DNA from: Nostoc sp. NMS2
GTDB lineage: Bacteria; Cyanobacteriota; Cyanobacteriia; Cyanobacteriales; Nostocaceae
Assembly (NCBI RefSeq): GCF_017115105.1
Contig: NZ_JABXKH010000039.1
Location: 1 to 33,607, forward strand
Length of the DNA stretch: 33,607 bases
Direction: 5' to 3'
Notes under the pieces: generated by a model
Seen by the model: the letters and a program-made list of their open reading frames with translations, nothing else
The model's database searches: none
Told to the model about the DNA's origin: nothing
Part shown: piece after piece, positions 14,068-22,347 of the stretch
Numbering within the stretch: the stretch's first letter is position 1
Layout of the letters: every line of letters starts with the position of its first letter
Made by a program: the position numbers and the translations under genes

Positions 14068-15981
14068 ATGCAAAGTAACAATATCCCAAAAATTACAACT
14101 AAAGAAACTGAATATTTGCGCGAGCAATATCCTAATTTGTCTCACTTGGAAGCCGGAAATATTGCCCAATGGTTGCAAGAGAGAAAAGATGGATTATTTG
14201 AAATGGCACGGGCATCTGAGAATGAAGCAGACATGACTCGTGTACTTGGTTTGCTGGCTTCTGGGATCGGAGCGGTTTGTTATGCGGTCAACCCACTGGC
14301 ACTAGTTGGTGGTTTAATTGGTGGTGCTGCATGGCTATGGTTTGTTGTCGAACACTCCAACCGCACTAAAGAAATTGCCCCCTTGCCTTTTGTACGTGGC
14401 AACTTTATAGATGCTCTAACTCGTGCTGGGGATTATGATGCTAGAAGCAATTATCAAGCGGATCATCTTGCTAATACCGTTAAATTCCTAGAACGACAAT
14501 CAGCACAAGAGTACGCCTTTCTTCATGCTGAGTTTGAAAATATTGTCCAGTATTTAACCCAAGTTGAACCAGGAAAACGTTTTTATGCTTATCGCTGGAT
14601 GTTTGGCTGGTTTGGTAAGCTTTTCGGTCGTCAGCTACCCACTTATGAAAGCATGGCTCTCCATTTACAGGATGTGACAATTGACAGCCGGGTGAATCGG
14701 TCGGAGATAAGTGCGATCGCACAGGCAAACGTCCAGTTACTACCGACCGTAGATATCAAACAGTTTCAATCGCCACAGGTAGATGTTGGGAAGATGAACC
14801 AAGCTGTGGAACTTTCTAGACCGACAGAGTTACAACCATCAGCTGATGGGCTTGTACCAGAGGCTCTAATTAATCTCCCTCTAATTAATAGGGCAAACGC
14901 ACTCATCGCTGCTTTAACGAAAAGTGGTTTTCAAGTAGAAGATATGATGAGTTCCCAAGTCATTGCGATCGCTGGTACTCAGCGAGGTGGCAAGGGAACC
15001 TTAGCAGCAATCTTGGCAACATTATCAACAGCACTTGACCCCGGATTGAACACCCAATACTTTATAGCCGGAGTGGACGTTTACCCCTTCGCTTGCAACT
15101 TAACCTCTGCCCTTAAATACCCGGATATTGATGCGGATGGGGCTGATCAACTCGTCGCTCGTGATTTATTGAAATTTCTTAAAGGTTTAGATGGAAGCGA
15201 ACCTTACTCCCATAAAAATTTACTGCTAGTAATTGATGAGGCAATGCGGTTGCTGTCATTGTTGGAGGAGAGCGATCGCACCTGGGCGATTCAATATTTA
15301 CTTTCTCGCTTCGCTAAGTCGGGTGGTACATTAATTATCGTGCTGCATGGCTCCAACCTGACAAGCGTAGTCGGTAAAGCTACGGCTGGGCTGGCAGACA
15401 CCTTTAAGCAATCGGTTAACTTTATTGGTTGTGTAGCTCAAGCGGTTAGCGCTGGTGGTCTACGCAAAATGAATGTTGCTAGTGGAGAATATTTCAAAGC
15501 CAACCCTAACAACTTTGGAGAACCTGTTAGCGGTGGCAATCTGGGCATGATTCCCGAATGGCTAAAGACCCACAAACACCCAGGCAATGGGCAACCAGAT
15601 CCAGCAAGAACATTACTTCAGTTCTTCCCGGAATTAGTTCAACAGCATGAAAGGGCAGTCATACCCAGAGGGGAGAAAATTGCGCCATCAGACGCAGTTA
15701 ATCATCTGGAGTCCATTTTTTCAAAGCCTTATCAGGAAGTGGAATTTCTGGAAGTAGAAGAGAGTAGTATTTCTGAGGCTGATTTAGAACAGATTGTGGC
15801 GATCGTTGCAGCTACTGCTAGTCCTCCAACTTCTTTTGCTGCTATCAGAAACAGCCGCAAGTGGGGCGACGATAAAAAGAGTGTTCTTTACTTGAGAAAT
15901 GCCCTATCACAATTGATTGACACTAACCGATTGTGCGGAAATGAAAAAGATGGTTTCAGCGTTTTTAACATTAATCACTAA
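14068..15981 (+). CDS. Membrane-anchored P-loop ATPase (coupling-protein-like)
   Basis: 637 residues from ATG 14068 (a TTG at 14026 is an alternative). Residues ~58-94 form a membrane hairpin (LGLLASGIGAVCYAVNPLALVGG... AAWLWFVVEH). A cytosolic region follows with a P-loop GTQRGGKGT at ~303-311 and a Walker B LLLVIDEA at ~385-392. Later come SRFAKSGGTLIIVLHG and QSVNFIGC, typical of RecA-like cores. The C-terminal ~60 residues (FAAIRNSRKWGDDKKSVLYLRNALSQLIDTNRLC) look like a winged helix. Two N-terminal membrane segments plus a RecA-type core is the layout of type IV coupling proteins and FtsK/TraG-like DNA pumps. The P-loop has Gly-Thr after the Lys, an unusual form for those. Last gene of the iteron-bounded module. 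The ATPase call is firm; DNA transport is inference. Confidence 0.75.
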   Translation: MQSNNIPKITTKETEYLREQYPNLSHLEAGNIAQWLQERKDGLFEMARASENEADMTRVLGLLASGIGAVCYAVNPLALVGGLIGGAAWLWFVVEHSNRTKEIAPLPFVRGNFIDALTRAGDYDARSNYQADHLANTVKFLERQSAQEYAFLHAEFENIVQYLTQVEPGKRFYAYRWMFGWFGKLFGRQLPTYESMALHLQDVTIDSRVNRSEISAIAQANVQLLPTVDIKQFQSPQVDVGKMNQAVELSRPTELQPSADGLVPEALINLPLINRANALIAALTKSGFQVEDMMSSQVIAIAGTQRGGKGTLAAILATLSTALDPGLNTQYFIAGVDVYPFACNLTSALKYPDIDADGADQLVARDLLKFLKGLDGSEPYSHKNLLLVIDEAMRLLSLLEESDRTWAIQYLLSRFAKSGGTLIIVLHGSNLTSVVGKATAGLADTFKQSVNFIGCVAQAVSAGGLRKMNVASGEYFKANPNNFGEPVSGGNLGMIPEWLKTHKHPGNGQPDPARTLLQFFPELVQQHERAVIPRGEKIAPSDAVNHLESIFSKPYQEVEFLEVEESSISEADLEQIVAIVAATASPPTSFAAIRNSRKWGDDKKSVLYLRNALSQLIDTNRLCGNEKDGFSVFNINH

Positions 15982-15990
15982 TATTCGTCA

Positions 15991-16031
15991 CAGTTCTCGT
16001 CGAGTTCCGGTCGAGTTCCGGTCGAGTTCCG
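15991..16031 (-). repeat. Right array: inverted 11-bp repeats (GAGTTCC type)
   Basis: GAGTTCC occurs at 16002, 16013 and 16024, an exact 11-base period, with a degenerate copy (AGTTCTC) at ~15992. Each is the reverse complement of GGAACTC of the left array (11286-11347). The outermost unit on both sides reads TACCGGAACTC towards the module, so the two arrays are mirror images flanking 11353-15990. Confidence 0.85.
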
Positions 16032-16141
16032 GTATTCTTACATCATTAAATACGGCTAAAAAATAGAGTCTTTTTATTTCTCCAGCAAGATTTAATTTTT
16101 CTAACCATTTTCCAGAATGTGGGAGCATAGGAAGTTTTAAA

Positions 16142-16477
16142 ATGAGCGATAAATTAACTACAGCATTACAAAAATTAGCCATAAGCCCAGTTAAAGCAGA
16201 CAGGCTGGCCATTTGTAGATTGGAAAAAGAGTACGGCGCTTCTTTATCAGAAATTATTGGTGAACTCGAAGATTATGCCATCGTTCACCAATCTATTCAA
16301 GACGAAAGAGCTAAACCCAGAAATCAGTTGATTATTGCTTGCTGTTATGGCTGTCTTTGGGGCGCAGTTATCGGAATTGCGACGTTATTTATCAAGCCTA
16401 ATGTTACTGTAGCCGCGATTGGTTTGGGTTTTACGGCTGGAGTGTCTGGGAAATTGCTGGTTCAAAAAGAGGAATAA
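16142..16477 (+). CDS. Small membrane protein, 111 aa
   Basis: ATG with AGGAAG upstream. The N-terminal ~60 residues are helical and charged (TTALQKLAISPVKADRLAICRLEKEYGASLSEIIGEL). The C-terminus has two membrane segments (~62-80 LIIACCYGCLWGAVIGIATLF and ~86-104 VTVAAIGLGFTAGVSGKLL). It lies 110 bases outside the right 11-bp array, so it is probably not part of that module. Unknown family. Confidence 0.6.
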   Translation: MSDKLTTALQKLAISPVKADRLAICRLEKEYGASLSEIIGELEDYAIVHQSIQDERAKPRNQLIIACCYGCLWGAVIGIATLFIKPNVTVAAIGLGFTAGVSGKLLVQKEE

Positions 16478-16540
16478 GTTGAAGTAGTTGAAGATTGATT
16501 TTAATTGTTTAGCTGAACTCTTGGATTTATGGGAGTAAAT

Positions 16541-16732
16541 ATGTCTTGGTCGAAATCTATTTCTCTTGATGTTGCTAATAAGCTTTTTGACGTAATTGGA
16601 GTTTCTTTTGAGCAAAATGAATTAGAGGGTGGTTACATCGCTAAACATGAAAGTAAGACCTTGAGAAGGCCAACATTGATCGCTTGCTATATAGCTGTTT
16701 TGAGTGATTGGGTAACAATAAAAGAGGATTAA
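16541..16732 (+). CDS. Hypothetical small protein, 63 aa
   Basis: The ATG at 16541 is preferred over 16529 because GGGAG is six bases before it. The product (MSWSKSISLDVANKLFDVIGVSFEQNELEGGYIAKHE...) is a mixed alpha/beta small protein with no recognised motif. The next small frame begins five bases after its stop. Confidence 0.5.
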   Translation: MSWSKSISLDVANKLFDVIGVSFEQNELEGGYIAKHESKTLRRPTLIACYIAVLSDWVTIKED

Positions 16733-16736
16733 AGTT

Positions 16737-16947
16737 ATGTTGAATCTATCATTTTTTGTATTCAAGTCTCAACAAGTCTGGTTCGTTGGCACACCAGAAA
16801 AACTTGAGTGGGCTGCTGCTGATATTGTCGCTAATTTGTATCTACAAGCTTTCCTCACATAATTACTCTGACTACCTGGGAAAAGTTCTTAGTGTATGGA
16901 AGGATCATAAACCAATTACGACCCTTGGTGGAAAACAGAAGTGGTAA
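16737..16947 (+). pseudogene. Small gene, possibly frameshifted
   Basis: The ATG at 16737 opens 41 codons (MLNLSFFVFKSQQVWFVGTPEKLEW...) to a stop at 16862. From ~16850 the next frame reads on (SSHNYSDYLGKVLSVWKDHKPITTL) to 16947 without its own start. A one-base change near 16850 would join them into ~70 residues. Intact 41-residue protein or frameshifted gene; I cannot decide. Confidence 0.3.
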
Positions 16948-17155
16948 CGCTTTATGAACCAGGACTTTGAACGGATAGCTTAACGTGTATAAAAACAACA
17001 GGAACAGTAAATGATAATCATCCCTTAGAATCTAAAGCAATTATCCTAGTAATGCAAATCCAAAAGTCTACTTTTCTTATTTCAGTAAATTTACTGCAAC
17101 AGTATTTCTCTAGAAAGGTACATAAAAGTAGAAGTTAACTTTCAGGAAAATTACG

Positions 17156-17853
17156 ATGAATTTTACAGAGTCTCTCAAAAGTGAGCTAATTTCTTCAGGT
17201 ATAATTGACCAAACTTTAAAGGTAGGAGATACAGCACTTACGGCAGCTATGAGGTACATTCCCAAATCTGAAAGCTTTGATAGGAGAGGGCAAGGAAAAA
17301 AACTGTATTGCATAATAGCCGGAAGCGCTGTATTATTCCTAATTTCATTCTACCTAATGCTTTCAGCCAAGCAGTAGAATTACAAAAACTACTAGTTAGT
17401 GGGCCTGTAGTTATTTCCTTTTATCGAGGTTCTTGGTGTCCTTTCTGTAACTTGGAACTAGCAGGACTCCAACAAGCATTACCTGCAATTAAAACATTAG
17501 GAGCATCAATAATTGCTATTTCACCTCAAACTAATCGTCATACCATGTCAACTGTAGAAAAACATGAACTAACTTATGAAGTATTGAGCGATCGCAGCAA
17601 TATGATTGCTCGTCAATTTGGCATTGTGTTTCAAATCCCGGAGTATCTAAGACCTATATTAGAGTCAAAGGGTCATGTGTTACCTAGATACAATGGAGAT
17701 GAGTCTTTTGAACTACCTATTCCAGCTACATTTGTAGTTGATCGAGACGGAAAAATCGTTTATGCTTTTGTTGATGCAGATTATACTAAACGGTTAGACC
17801 CAATTGAAATAGTGAGTATTCTAAGAAATATTCCTATAGTTAGCAAAAGCTAG
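17156..17853 (+). pseudogene. Peroxiredoxin (AhpC/TSA, redoxin type) interrupted by a ~100-bp insertion
   Basis: The ATG at 17156 opens with MNFTESLKSELISSG...TLKVGDTA, the usual N-terminus of cyanobacterial peroxiredoxin-like proteins. The expected continuation (PNFILPNAFSQAVELQKLL) appears only from 17338, in another frame. The rest is normal: VVISFYRGSWCPFC with the CPFC active site, then IIAISPQT, LSDRSNMIARQFGIVF and FVVDRDGKIVYAFVDADYTKR. About 101 bases (17237-17337) are extra and shift the frame. A TTG at 17308 could still give a 181-residue protein lacking the normal N-terminus but keeping the active site. The family reduces peroxides using thiols. Its neighbours (MsrA, FNR-like reductase) fit oxidative-stress repair. 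Confidence 0.65.
17233..17337. mobile_element. Small insertion with imperfect terminal inverted repeats (MITE-like?)
   Basis: The extra ~101 bases in the peroxiredoxin gene begin near AGCACTTACGGC (17233) and end near GCCGGAAGCGCT (to 17329). These are imperfect inverted repeats (10 of 12 positions) facing each other. There is no transposase inside and no clear target duplication. Calling it a miniature element is inference. Confidence 0.35.
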
Positions 17854-18123
17854 TACAGCTTGGCGTAATTCGGATACTACAAGCCTTTCGTTGATTTGGA
17901 ATGGGTGTTTTATTTACGCCGTACTGTAGTAGATAAATTTTAAATTAAACTATTTTTCCAAATTTTAGATAATATTCAGCTTTGTATCAGACTCATCTCA
18001 GAATAATCTGTCACTCTAATAATTAAAATAAATCAGGCAGTCTTGAGGAAATATTTCCTTATAAAGTATTTGTCTGATTCGATAAGTTTCACTTAAAATT
18101 ATCATAAAAGAGTTGTCAAAGAT
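17854..18123. other. Intergenic, AT-rich; no gene seen
   Basis: 270 bases between the disrupted peroxiredoxin and the first msrA gene. No coding frame. The strongly AT-rich half next to 18124 probably carries the msrA promoter, but no clear ribosome site is visible before its ATG. Confidence 0.4.
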
Positions 18124-18615
18124 ATGCAAAATGCTAATCTACAAAAAGCGACATTTGGAGCAGGCTGTTTCTGGGGAGTTGAAGCAGCATTTCGTCAAGT
18201 AAAGGGAGTGACTTCTACAGCAGTTGGTTACACTGGCGGACACTTTGAGAATCCAACCTATGAAGATGTCTGTAGAGGCAAAACTGGACATGCTGAAGCA
18301 GTGGAAGTGGAATACGATCCAGCAATAGTATTTTATGATGAACTGCTAAATGTGTTTTGGAATAAGCACAATCCCACAGAATCAAACCACCAGAGGCCAG
18401 ATGTTGGTTATCAATATCGGTCAGTAATATTTTTCCACACTCCAGAGCAGGAATTATTAGCAAAAGCCTCCAAGGAGCAGCTTGAAAATAGTTCTCGTTA
18501 TCACAAAAATCCAATTGTGACGGAGATTGTATCTGCATCGCAATTCTATAGAGCGGAAGAGTATCATCAGCAATATCTGGAGAAGCATGGACGAGCATCT
18601 TACAGGATAGGCTAA
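18124..18615 (+). CDS. msrA: Peptide-methionine (S)-S-oxide reductase, cytoplasmic
   Basis: 163 residues, full length for the compact MsrA family, which reduces methionine-S-sulfoxide in proteins with thioredoxin. The catalytic motif GAGCFWG holds Cys15, and the family's other hallmarks follow: [58 protein letters not shown] and the C-terminal [13 protein letters not shown]. There is no signal peptide and no fused MsrB domain. It converges with a second, exported MsrA gene at 18665-19342, only 49 bases between stops. Confidence 0.93.
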   Translation: MQNANLQKATFGAGCFWGVEAAFRQVKGVTSTAVGYTGGHFENPTYEDVCRGKTGHAEAVEVEYDPAIVFYDELLNVFWNKHNPTESNHQRPDVGYQYRSVIFFHTPEQELLAKASKEQLENSSRYHKNPIVTEIVSASQFYRAEEYHQQYLEKHGRASYRIG

Positions 18616-18664
18616 TCTTTCACTGGTTCAAGGGGATGTTAAGAGTCGAATGCTGTAAATCCCC

Positions 18665-19342
18665 TTACTTGCTATACATATCAGGGAACTTTACTTGAAG
18701 TTTAGCCAGCTTCGGCAAGTCATTCATTACAACATAGCGATCGCCCGGATGATGCACTATATAATTCTGATGGTATGCCGCAGCCTGATAAAAACCTTTC
18801 AAAGAATCTAATTCTGTGACAATCGGCTTGTCGAAGACTCGCGATTTGTTGAGTTGAGCAATATATTCTTGTGCAGTCTGTTTCTGCTCATCGTTAGCAA
18901 AAAAGATCGCCGAACGATATTGCTTACCTGAGTCTGGCCCTTGTCGATTCAACTGTGTTGGGTCATGGGCTACCAAAAAGTAGACCTTGAGAAGCTGGTT
19001 ATATGATATTTTTGATGGATCGTAAGTGATTTTTACGAATTCAGCATGATTAGTTAATCCAGCACTGACAAGTGTGTAGTCTGCGGTTCTTGCATCACCC
19101 CCAGAAAAGCCAGAAACGACATCAGAAGCACCTAATAGATGCTCAAAAACTGCTTCCATTCCCCAGTAGCAGCCACCAGCGAAAACCGCTACTTGCTTTC
19201 CCTGCGGTGCAACAGTCGAAATATCAGTGGCGGGAGCAGAAAGCATCACACGAGATGCACCGTATAGGAGTACAAAAGTCAGCGAAATGATGGACAAGTT
19301 GCGTAATAACTGACGGGAGAGAGTAAAGTTATGAATTGACAT
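18665..19342 (-). CDS. msrA: Peptide-methionine (S)-S-oxide reductase with N-terminal membrane anchor or signal
   Basis: 225 residues from ATG 19342; the frame extends 16 codons to a TTG, which I reject because the ATG places the hydrophobic segment normally. Residues ~11-36 (QLLRNLSIISLTFVLLYGASRVML) form a signal peptide or anchor, so the enzyme acts in the periplasm or lumen. The catalytic motif GGCYWG has Cys58, followed by GFSGGDARTADYTLVSAGLTNHAEFVKITYDP, HDPTQLNRQGPDSGKQYRSAIFF and AAAYHQNYIVHHPG. Clearly diverged from the cytoplasmic copy across the stop-to-stop gap, so the pair looks like division of labour rather than recent duplication. Confidence 0.9.
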   Translation of the reverse strand: MSIHNFTLSRQLLRNLSIISLTFVLLYGASRVMLSAPATDISTVAPQGKQVAVFAGGCYWGMEAVFEHLLGASDVVSGFSGGDARTADYTLVSAGLTNHAEFVKITYDPSKISYNQLLKVYFLVAHDPTQLNRQGPDSGKQYRSAIFFANDEQKQTAQEYIAQLNKSRVFDKPIVTELDSLKGFYQAAAYHQNYIVHHPGDRYVVMNDLPKLAKLQVKFPDMYSK

Positions 19343-19358
19343 GAGATTGTGAACTTCT

Positions 19359-19505
19359 TTATTTAATAGACGAAGAACCGAGTTTATCAAAACAGAATTC
19401 AGATGTTTCTAAAATTGCTTGCTCGGTGCGAGTTGGATAGTATTCTAGCAGTTCACAAATTTGCTCAAATAGTTCTGAACCTTGGTCATCGATAAGTAAC
19501 GGCAT
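19359..19505 (-). CDS. Small ORF upstream of exported msrA, 48 aa
   Basis: Frame MPLLIDDQGSELFEQICELLEYYPTRTEQAILETSEFCFDKL ends 16 bases before the msrA start, on the same strand. It reads like the start of a redox or transferase-type protein cut short, but I cannot assign it. No ribosome site is visible. Could be a remnant or a leader ORF. The 176 bases beyond it, up to the reductase gene at 19682, hold nothing I can support. Confidence 0.35.
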   Translation of the reverse strand: MPLLIDDQGSELFEQICELLEYYPTRTEQAILETSEFCFDKLGSSSIK

Positions 19506-19681
19506 GGTAAGATTTTAGGTTGATTGCTTAGTGGTTGAATAATATCTGTGTCTTCTTGAATTGATAGCTGAGACGAATGTAAATTAATCCAGCGAAAGCG
19601 AGAATCTTATTTTTGTTGAATCCTCAATTTATTGCTCTCCTTAAGGCATAGAAAAACTTACTTGATTATTAGAGGAATTTA

Positions 19682-21001
19682 TTAGATATCTAACACCAAT
19701 TTTGCAGTTCCAGGTTGAGAAATACAAATTAACACCGAACCCTTATCAGTTGTTGCAGTTGGTTGTTCTTGGTAAGCAACTATACCTTCGCGGATTTTAC
19801 ACATACAAGTACCACAAACACCTACACGACAACTAAAAGGTGGATTAATATCATTGGCTTCGGCAAATTCTAGGATAGTGCCATCACTAGGTTGCCATGT
19901 CAAAGTTTTGCCAGATTTGGCAAAGACAATTTCTGCAAATCTCTTATCTCCAGTTGCTCCCGCAGTTTGTTTATCAGACTGACTTTTCATCGGTCTACCG
20001 AAAGATTCAAAGAATACTCTACTGTCAGGTACTCCCGATTCCTTCAACCCTTGCATTATGGACTGCATAAAAGATGGAGAACCGCACAAAAAATACTCAG
20101 CTTCTTGTCGTACTAACTCTTGAATAAGAGCAGCATCAATATAACCAACACTGTGGTATTTACCTCTATCTTCAGGTGTAGGACGACTATAGCAAAAATG
20201 CATATTCAGATTATGATTTTGCCTTGCAATTTCCCTCACTTCATCCCGAAAAGCATGAAATTTTCCGTCTCTAGCACCATGTACAAACCAAATAGGACGA
20301 GTAGGATTAAGAAGACTAGAAGCTTTCGCCATACTAATCATCAGTGTAATTCCCACACCATTGCTAATCAACACTATGGGGATAGATTTCCGCACATCTA
20401 AAACAAATTTCCCGTTTGGTGGTTTTGCTAGAATTACTGAACCTTTTTGAACGCGATCGTGCATAAAATTAGATGCTATACCGGGCATAACATCTAATCC
20501 GTTCGGTGCAGGTTCCCGCTTAATAGAGAGGCGATAGTATTCACACTTTTCAGGATAATCTGAAAGTGAGTAAGTACGAATTACAGGCTTATCCTGTCCA
20601 GGTATATCAAGTTTGATGGTTAAAAATTGCCCTGGTTGAAAGTTAGGAATTTCCCCTTTATCTTCAGGTTGTAAATAGAAAGAAGTAATTTCTTCGCTCT
20701 CTTTCACCTTACGAACAATAACAAAATTTCGCCAATCTTGCCAAACATGACTATCTGATGATTTGAGGTCTGGAGTAGATTTATTTCCACTTGCTTTGTT
20801 TGTATAAACTAAACCAAATATTGCACCACTAGCTGTTCCAAACAGTGAGGAATAGACACCAAATTGATAGGCAGATTTAGCTTTGGCATTGGTTACTCCA
20901 ATTACAACAGCAGCAGATAAGGTAATTACCGAACCAACTGTAGCTGCTGCGGCTATACTTCTGACTAATGGATTGTTAATTCTTCCCAGACTTTCTAGCA
21001 T
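19682..21001 (-). CDS. Membrane-anchored FNR-like flavin/[2Fe-2S] reductase
   Basis: 439 residues. Residues ~10-65 hold two hydrophobic segments that anchor it. A ferredoxin-NADP reductase module follows: FAD-binding RTYSLS at 142-147, nucleotide-binding GVGITL at 215-220, CGSPSFM at 306-312 and FFESFG at 330-335. The C-terminal ~85 residues are a plant-type [2Fe-2S] ferredoxin domain with Cys391, Cys396, Cys399 and Cys426 (CRVGVCGTC ... CISQP). This order (FNR then ferredoxin) is that of Hcr/flavohaemoglobin-type NAD(P)H reductases, which pass electrons from NAD(P)H via FAD and the cluster to a partner. AGGAAAC precedes the ATG. The partner is unknown; its neighbours (DM13 lipoprotein, MsrA) suggest a role in redox repair at the membrane. 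Confidence 0.88.
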   Translation of the reverse strand: MLESLGRINNPLVRSIAAAATVGSVITLSAAVVIGVTNAKAKSAYQFGVYSSLFGTASGAIFGLVYTNKASGNKSTPDLKSSDSHVWQDWRNFVIVRKVKESEEITSFYLQPEDKGEIPNFQPGQFLTIKLDIPGQDKPVIRTYSLSDYPEKCEYYRLSIKREPAPNGLDVMPGIASNFMHDRVQKGSVILAKPPNGKFVLDVRKSIPIVLISNGVGITLMISMAKASSLLNPTRPIWFVHGARDGKFHAFRDEVREIARQNHNLNMHFCYSRPTPEDRGKYHSVGYIDAALIQELVRQEAEYFLCGSPSFMQSIMQGLKESGVPDSRVFFESFGRPMKSQSDKQTAGATGDKRFAEIVFAKSGKTLTWQPSDGTILEFAEANDINPPFSCRVGVCGTCMCKIREGIVAYQEQPTATTDKGSVLICISQPGTAKLVLDI

Positions 21002-21038
21002 CGTTGTTTCCTGTCTAATACTTTTAGTGATGTTGGGC

Positions 21039-21187
21039 TATACCTGCGAAGATGCAGTAGTAGGTGGAGGAATAATTTCAAGACCATACCTCGGAGCCGC
21101 AGCCAGAAACGCGACTAAAGAAACAACGTCTTGCGGTTGACCCAAGCGACCAAGCGGAATATTTTTTAGCAATTTGTTGGTTAATAT
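21039..21187 (-). pseudogene. Short-chain dehydrogenase (SDR) C-terminal remnant
   Basis: The minus-strand frame reads IAKNIPLGRLGQPQDVVSLVAFLAA then unrelated residues to a TAG near 21039. IPLGR.GQP.D....VAFLA is the signature before the TGQ segment near the SDR C-terminus. The Rossmann core and active-site YxxxK are absent, so only ~25-30 codons remain. It lies between the reductase and the DM13 gene, suggesting that an SDR gene was once part of this island. Confidence 0.55.
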
Positions 21188-21190
21188 TTA

Positions 21191-21718
21191 CTAACTCAAA
21201 CTAGCAGCGCCAAAAGTAGCATTAAACTTGCGACACCAGATAGCGATGGATTTGTAGTCTGCTAAATTGATGTTTTTAGGAATGGAATATGTTTGAGCGC
21301 CACTATATTTTTGTAACGGAGCTAGGATAAAATAATCTCCGTTTTTTAAAGGATACGATGGTGGCTTAGTTGAATTAATCACGTTATCTGAACGATGTAA
21401 AATTACTACTAAATCTGGCCCTGATTCAGAAGTCTTAAATGACTCATCAAGCTCCAAAAATGATTTACCATCTTTAGTGGTAATACTAACTTTCCCTTGA
21501 GTTGTATGTTCTCCAGAAACAAATGTGCCTGACTTCATAGCATTTGAATCTGGAGATTGCGCTGAGTTGGCTAAAGGTTTCGCCTGAGTTGAAGACTCGG
21601 GAACAGATGTATTCACAGCTATAGGGCTTTCATTGTCCTGGTTATTTGATACTTCCCGGGCGCAGCCAACCATGACAAGAGAAGACAAGCGCATTATTAA
21701 TAAATATCTTAATTTCAT
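21191..21718 (-). CDS. DM13-domain lipoprotein
   Basis: 175 residues. A signal sequence MKLRYLLIMRLSSLVMVGC with Cys19 in lipobox position marks a lipoprotein. A Ser/Pro/Gln-rich linker (~25-60) leads to a DM13 domain at ~62-173: SGTFVSGEHTTQGKVSITTK, FLELDESFKTSESGPDLVVILHRSD, LKNGDYFILAPLQKYSGAQTYSIP, and YKSIAIWCRKFNATFGAASL ending in the typical Cys-containing segment. DM13 domains are proposed to take part in redox or electron transfer at the cell surface. Next to the reductase and MsrA genes on the same strand. The family call is firm; the role is inference. Confidence 0.85.
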   Translation of the reverse strand: MKLRYLLIMRLSSLVMVGCAREVSNNQDNESPIAVNTSVPESSTQAKPLANSAQSPDSNAMKSGTFVSGEHTTQGKVSITTKDGKSFLELDESFKTSESGPDLVVILHRSDNVINSTKPPSYPLKNGDYFILAPLQKYSGAQTYSIPKNINLADYKSIAIWCRKFNATFGAASLS

Positions 21719-22347
21719 AATTTTAATTTCTCAATGCATTAATCAGCAATATATCAGTTCCCGATCTAGTGAGGTACATTTTCAAAGATAATACCCTTGG
21801 TAATAAAGATTTGAGTGTTCCCTAGTTATTTAGGAAACACTACATAGCTCTTGGCTCGAGCTTTAAACTGATTGTTACTTAAATAATTAATCTAAAAATG
21901 ATAGATATATAAGAATTGATATCTAAAAAACTAATGTTTTCCTTAGAAAGTTCTTACAGATTTCTCAGCAAAATTTAAATTTTTAGGTTATAGATGATTA
22001 AATGTAAACAACTATACACGGCTTTATCATATATGCTTTTTCAAATCTATAGCCAGACATAAACAAACTTTACCAGCAGCAGTGCCAGTTTAATCATATC
22101 CTGGAGGCTGAGGTAGTAAAAGGCACAGCAGAACTACGAGCAGCGCCGAGAAAAGTTGGGACTGTCCTTGTCACGGTTCACGTTTCAGTTCCAATGGGGA
22201 AGTTTTGCACAAACCGACAGTGAAAGATTTGAATAAATTTTAGCTTCAACTTCAAGTTGCCTCACCTCTGTCCCTCCACGGAGCGTGAGAGCAATTTTTG
22301 GGCGATGAGTCAATAAGTTCTTCAACGCCCGCCTATGAAGGATTACA
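21719..22347. other. Long intergenic region; no supported gene
   Basis: AT-rich up to ~22030. An imperfect inverted repeat AGTGTTCCCTA (21814) / TAGGAAACACT (to 21841) may be a terminator or IS end. From ~22060 to 22200 a plus-strand frame ([32 protein letters not shown]) looks protein-like but has no start and ends at 22222; it may be a gene scrap. Nothing else seen. Confidence 0.4.

Noticed and set aside
11283..16031. Tn7-like or CAST element ends
   Set aside because: Multiple inverted end sites recall TnsB-bound ends, but no TnsB, TnsC or other transposition protein is encoded between them.
16756..16947. Separate 63-aa gene
   Set aside because: Its first part is out of frame with the ATG at 16737, which has better placement; more likely the tail of a frameshifted gene.
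18215..18598. 127-aa ORF antisense to msrA
   Set aside because: Lies entirely opposite a clear full-length MsrA.
22060..22222. Protein-like frame [20 protein letters not shown]...
   Set aside because: No start codon, no homologous family recognised, surrounded by non-coding sequence; mentioned only as a possible scrap.
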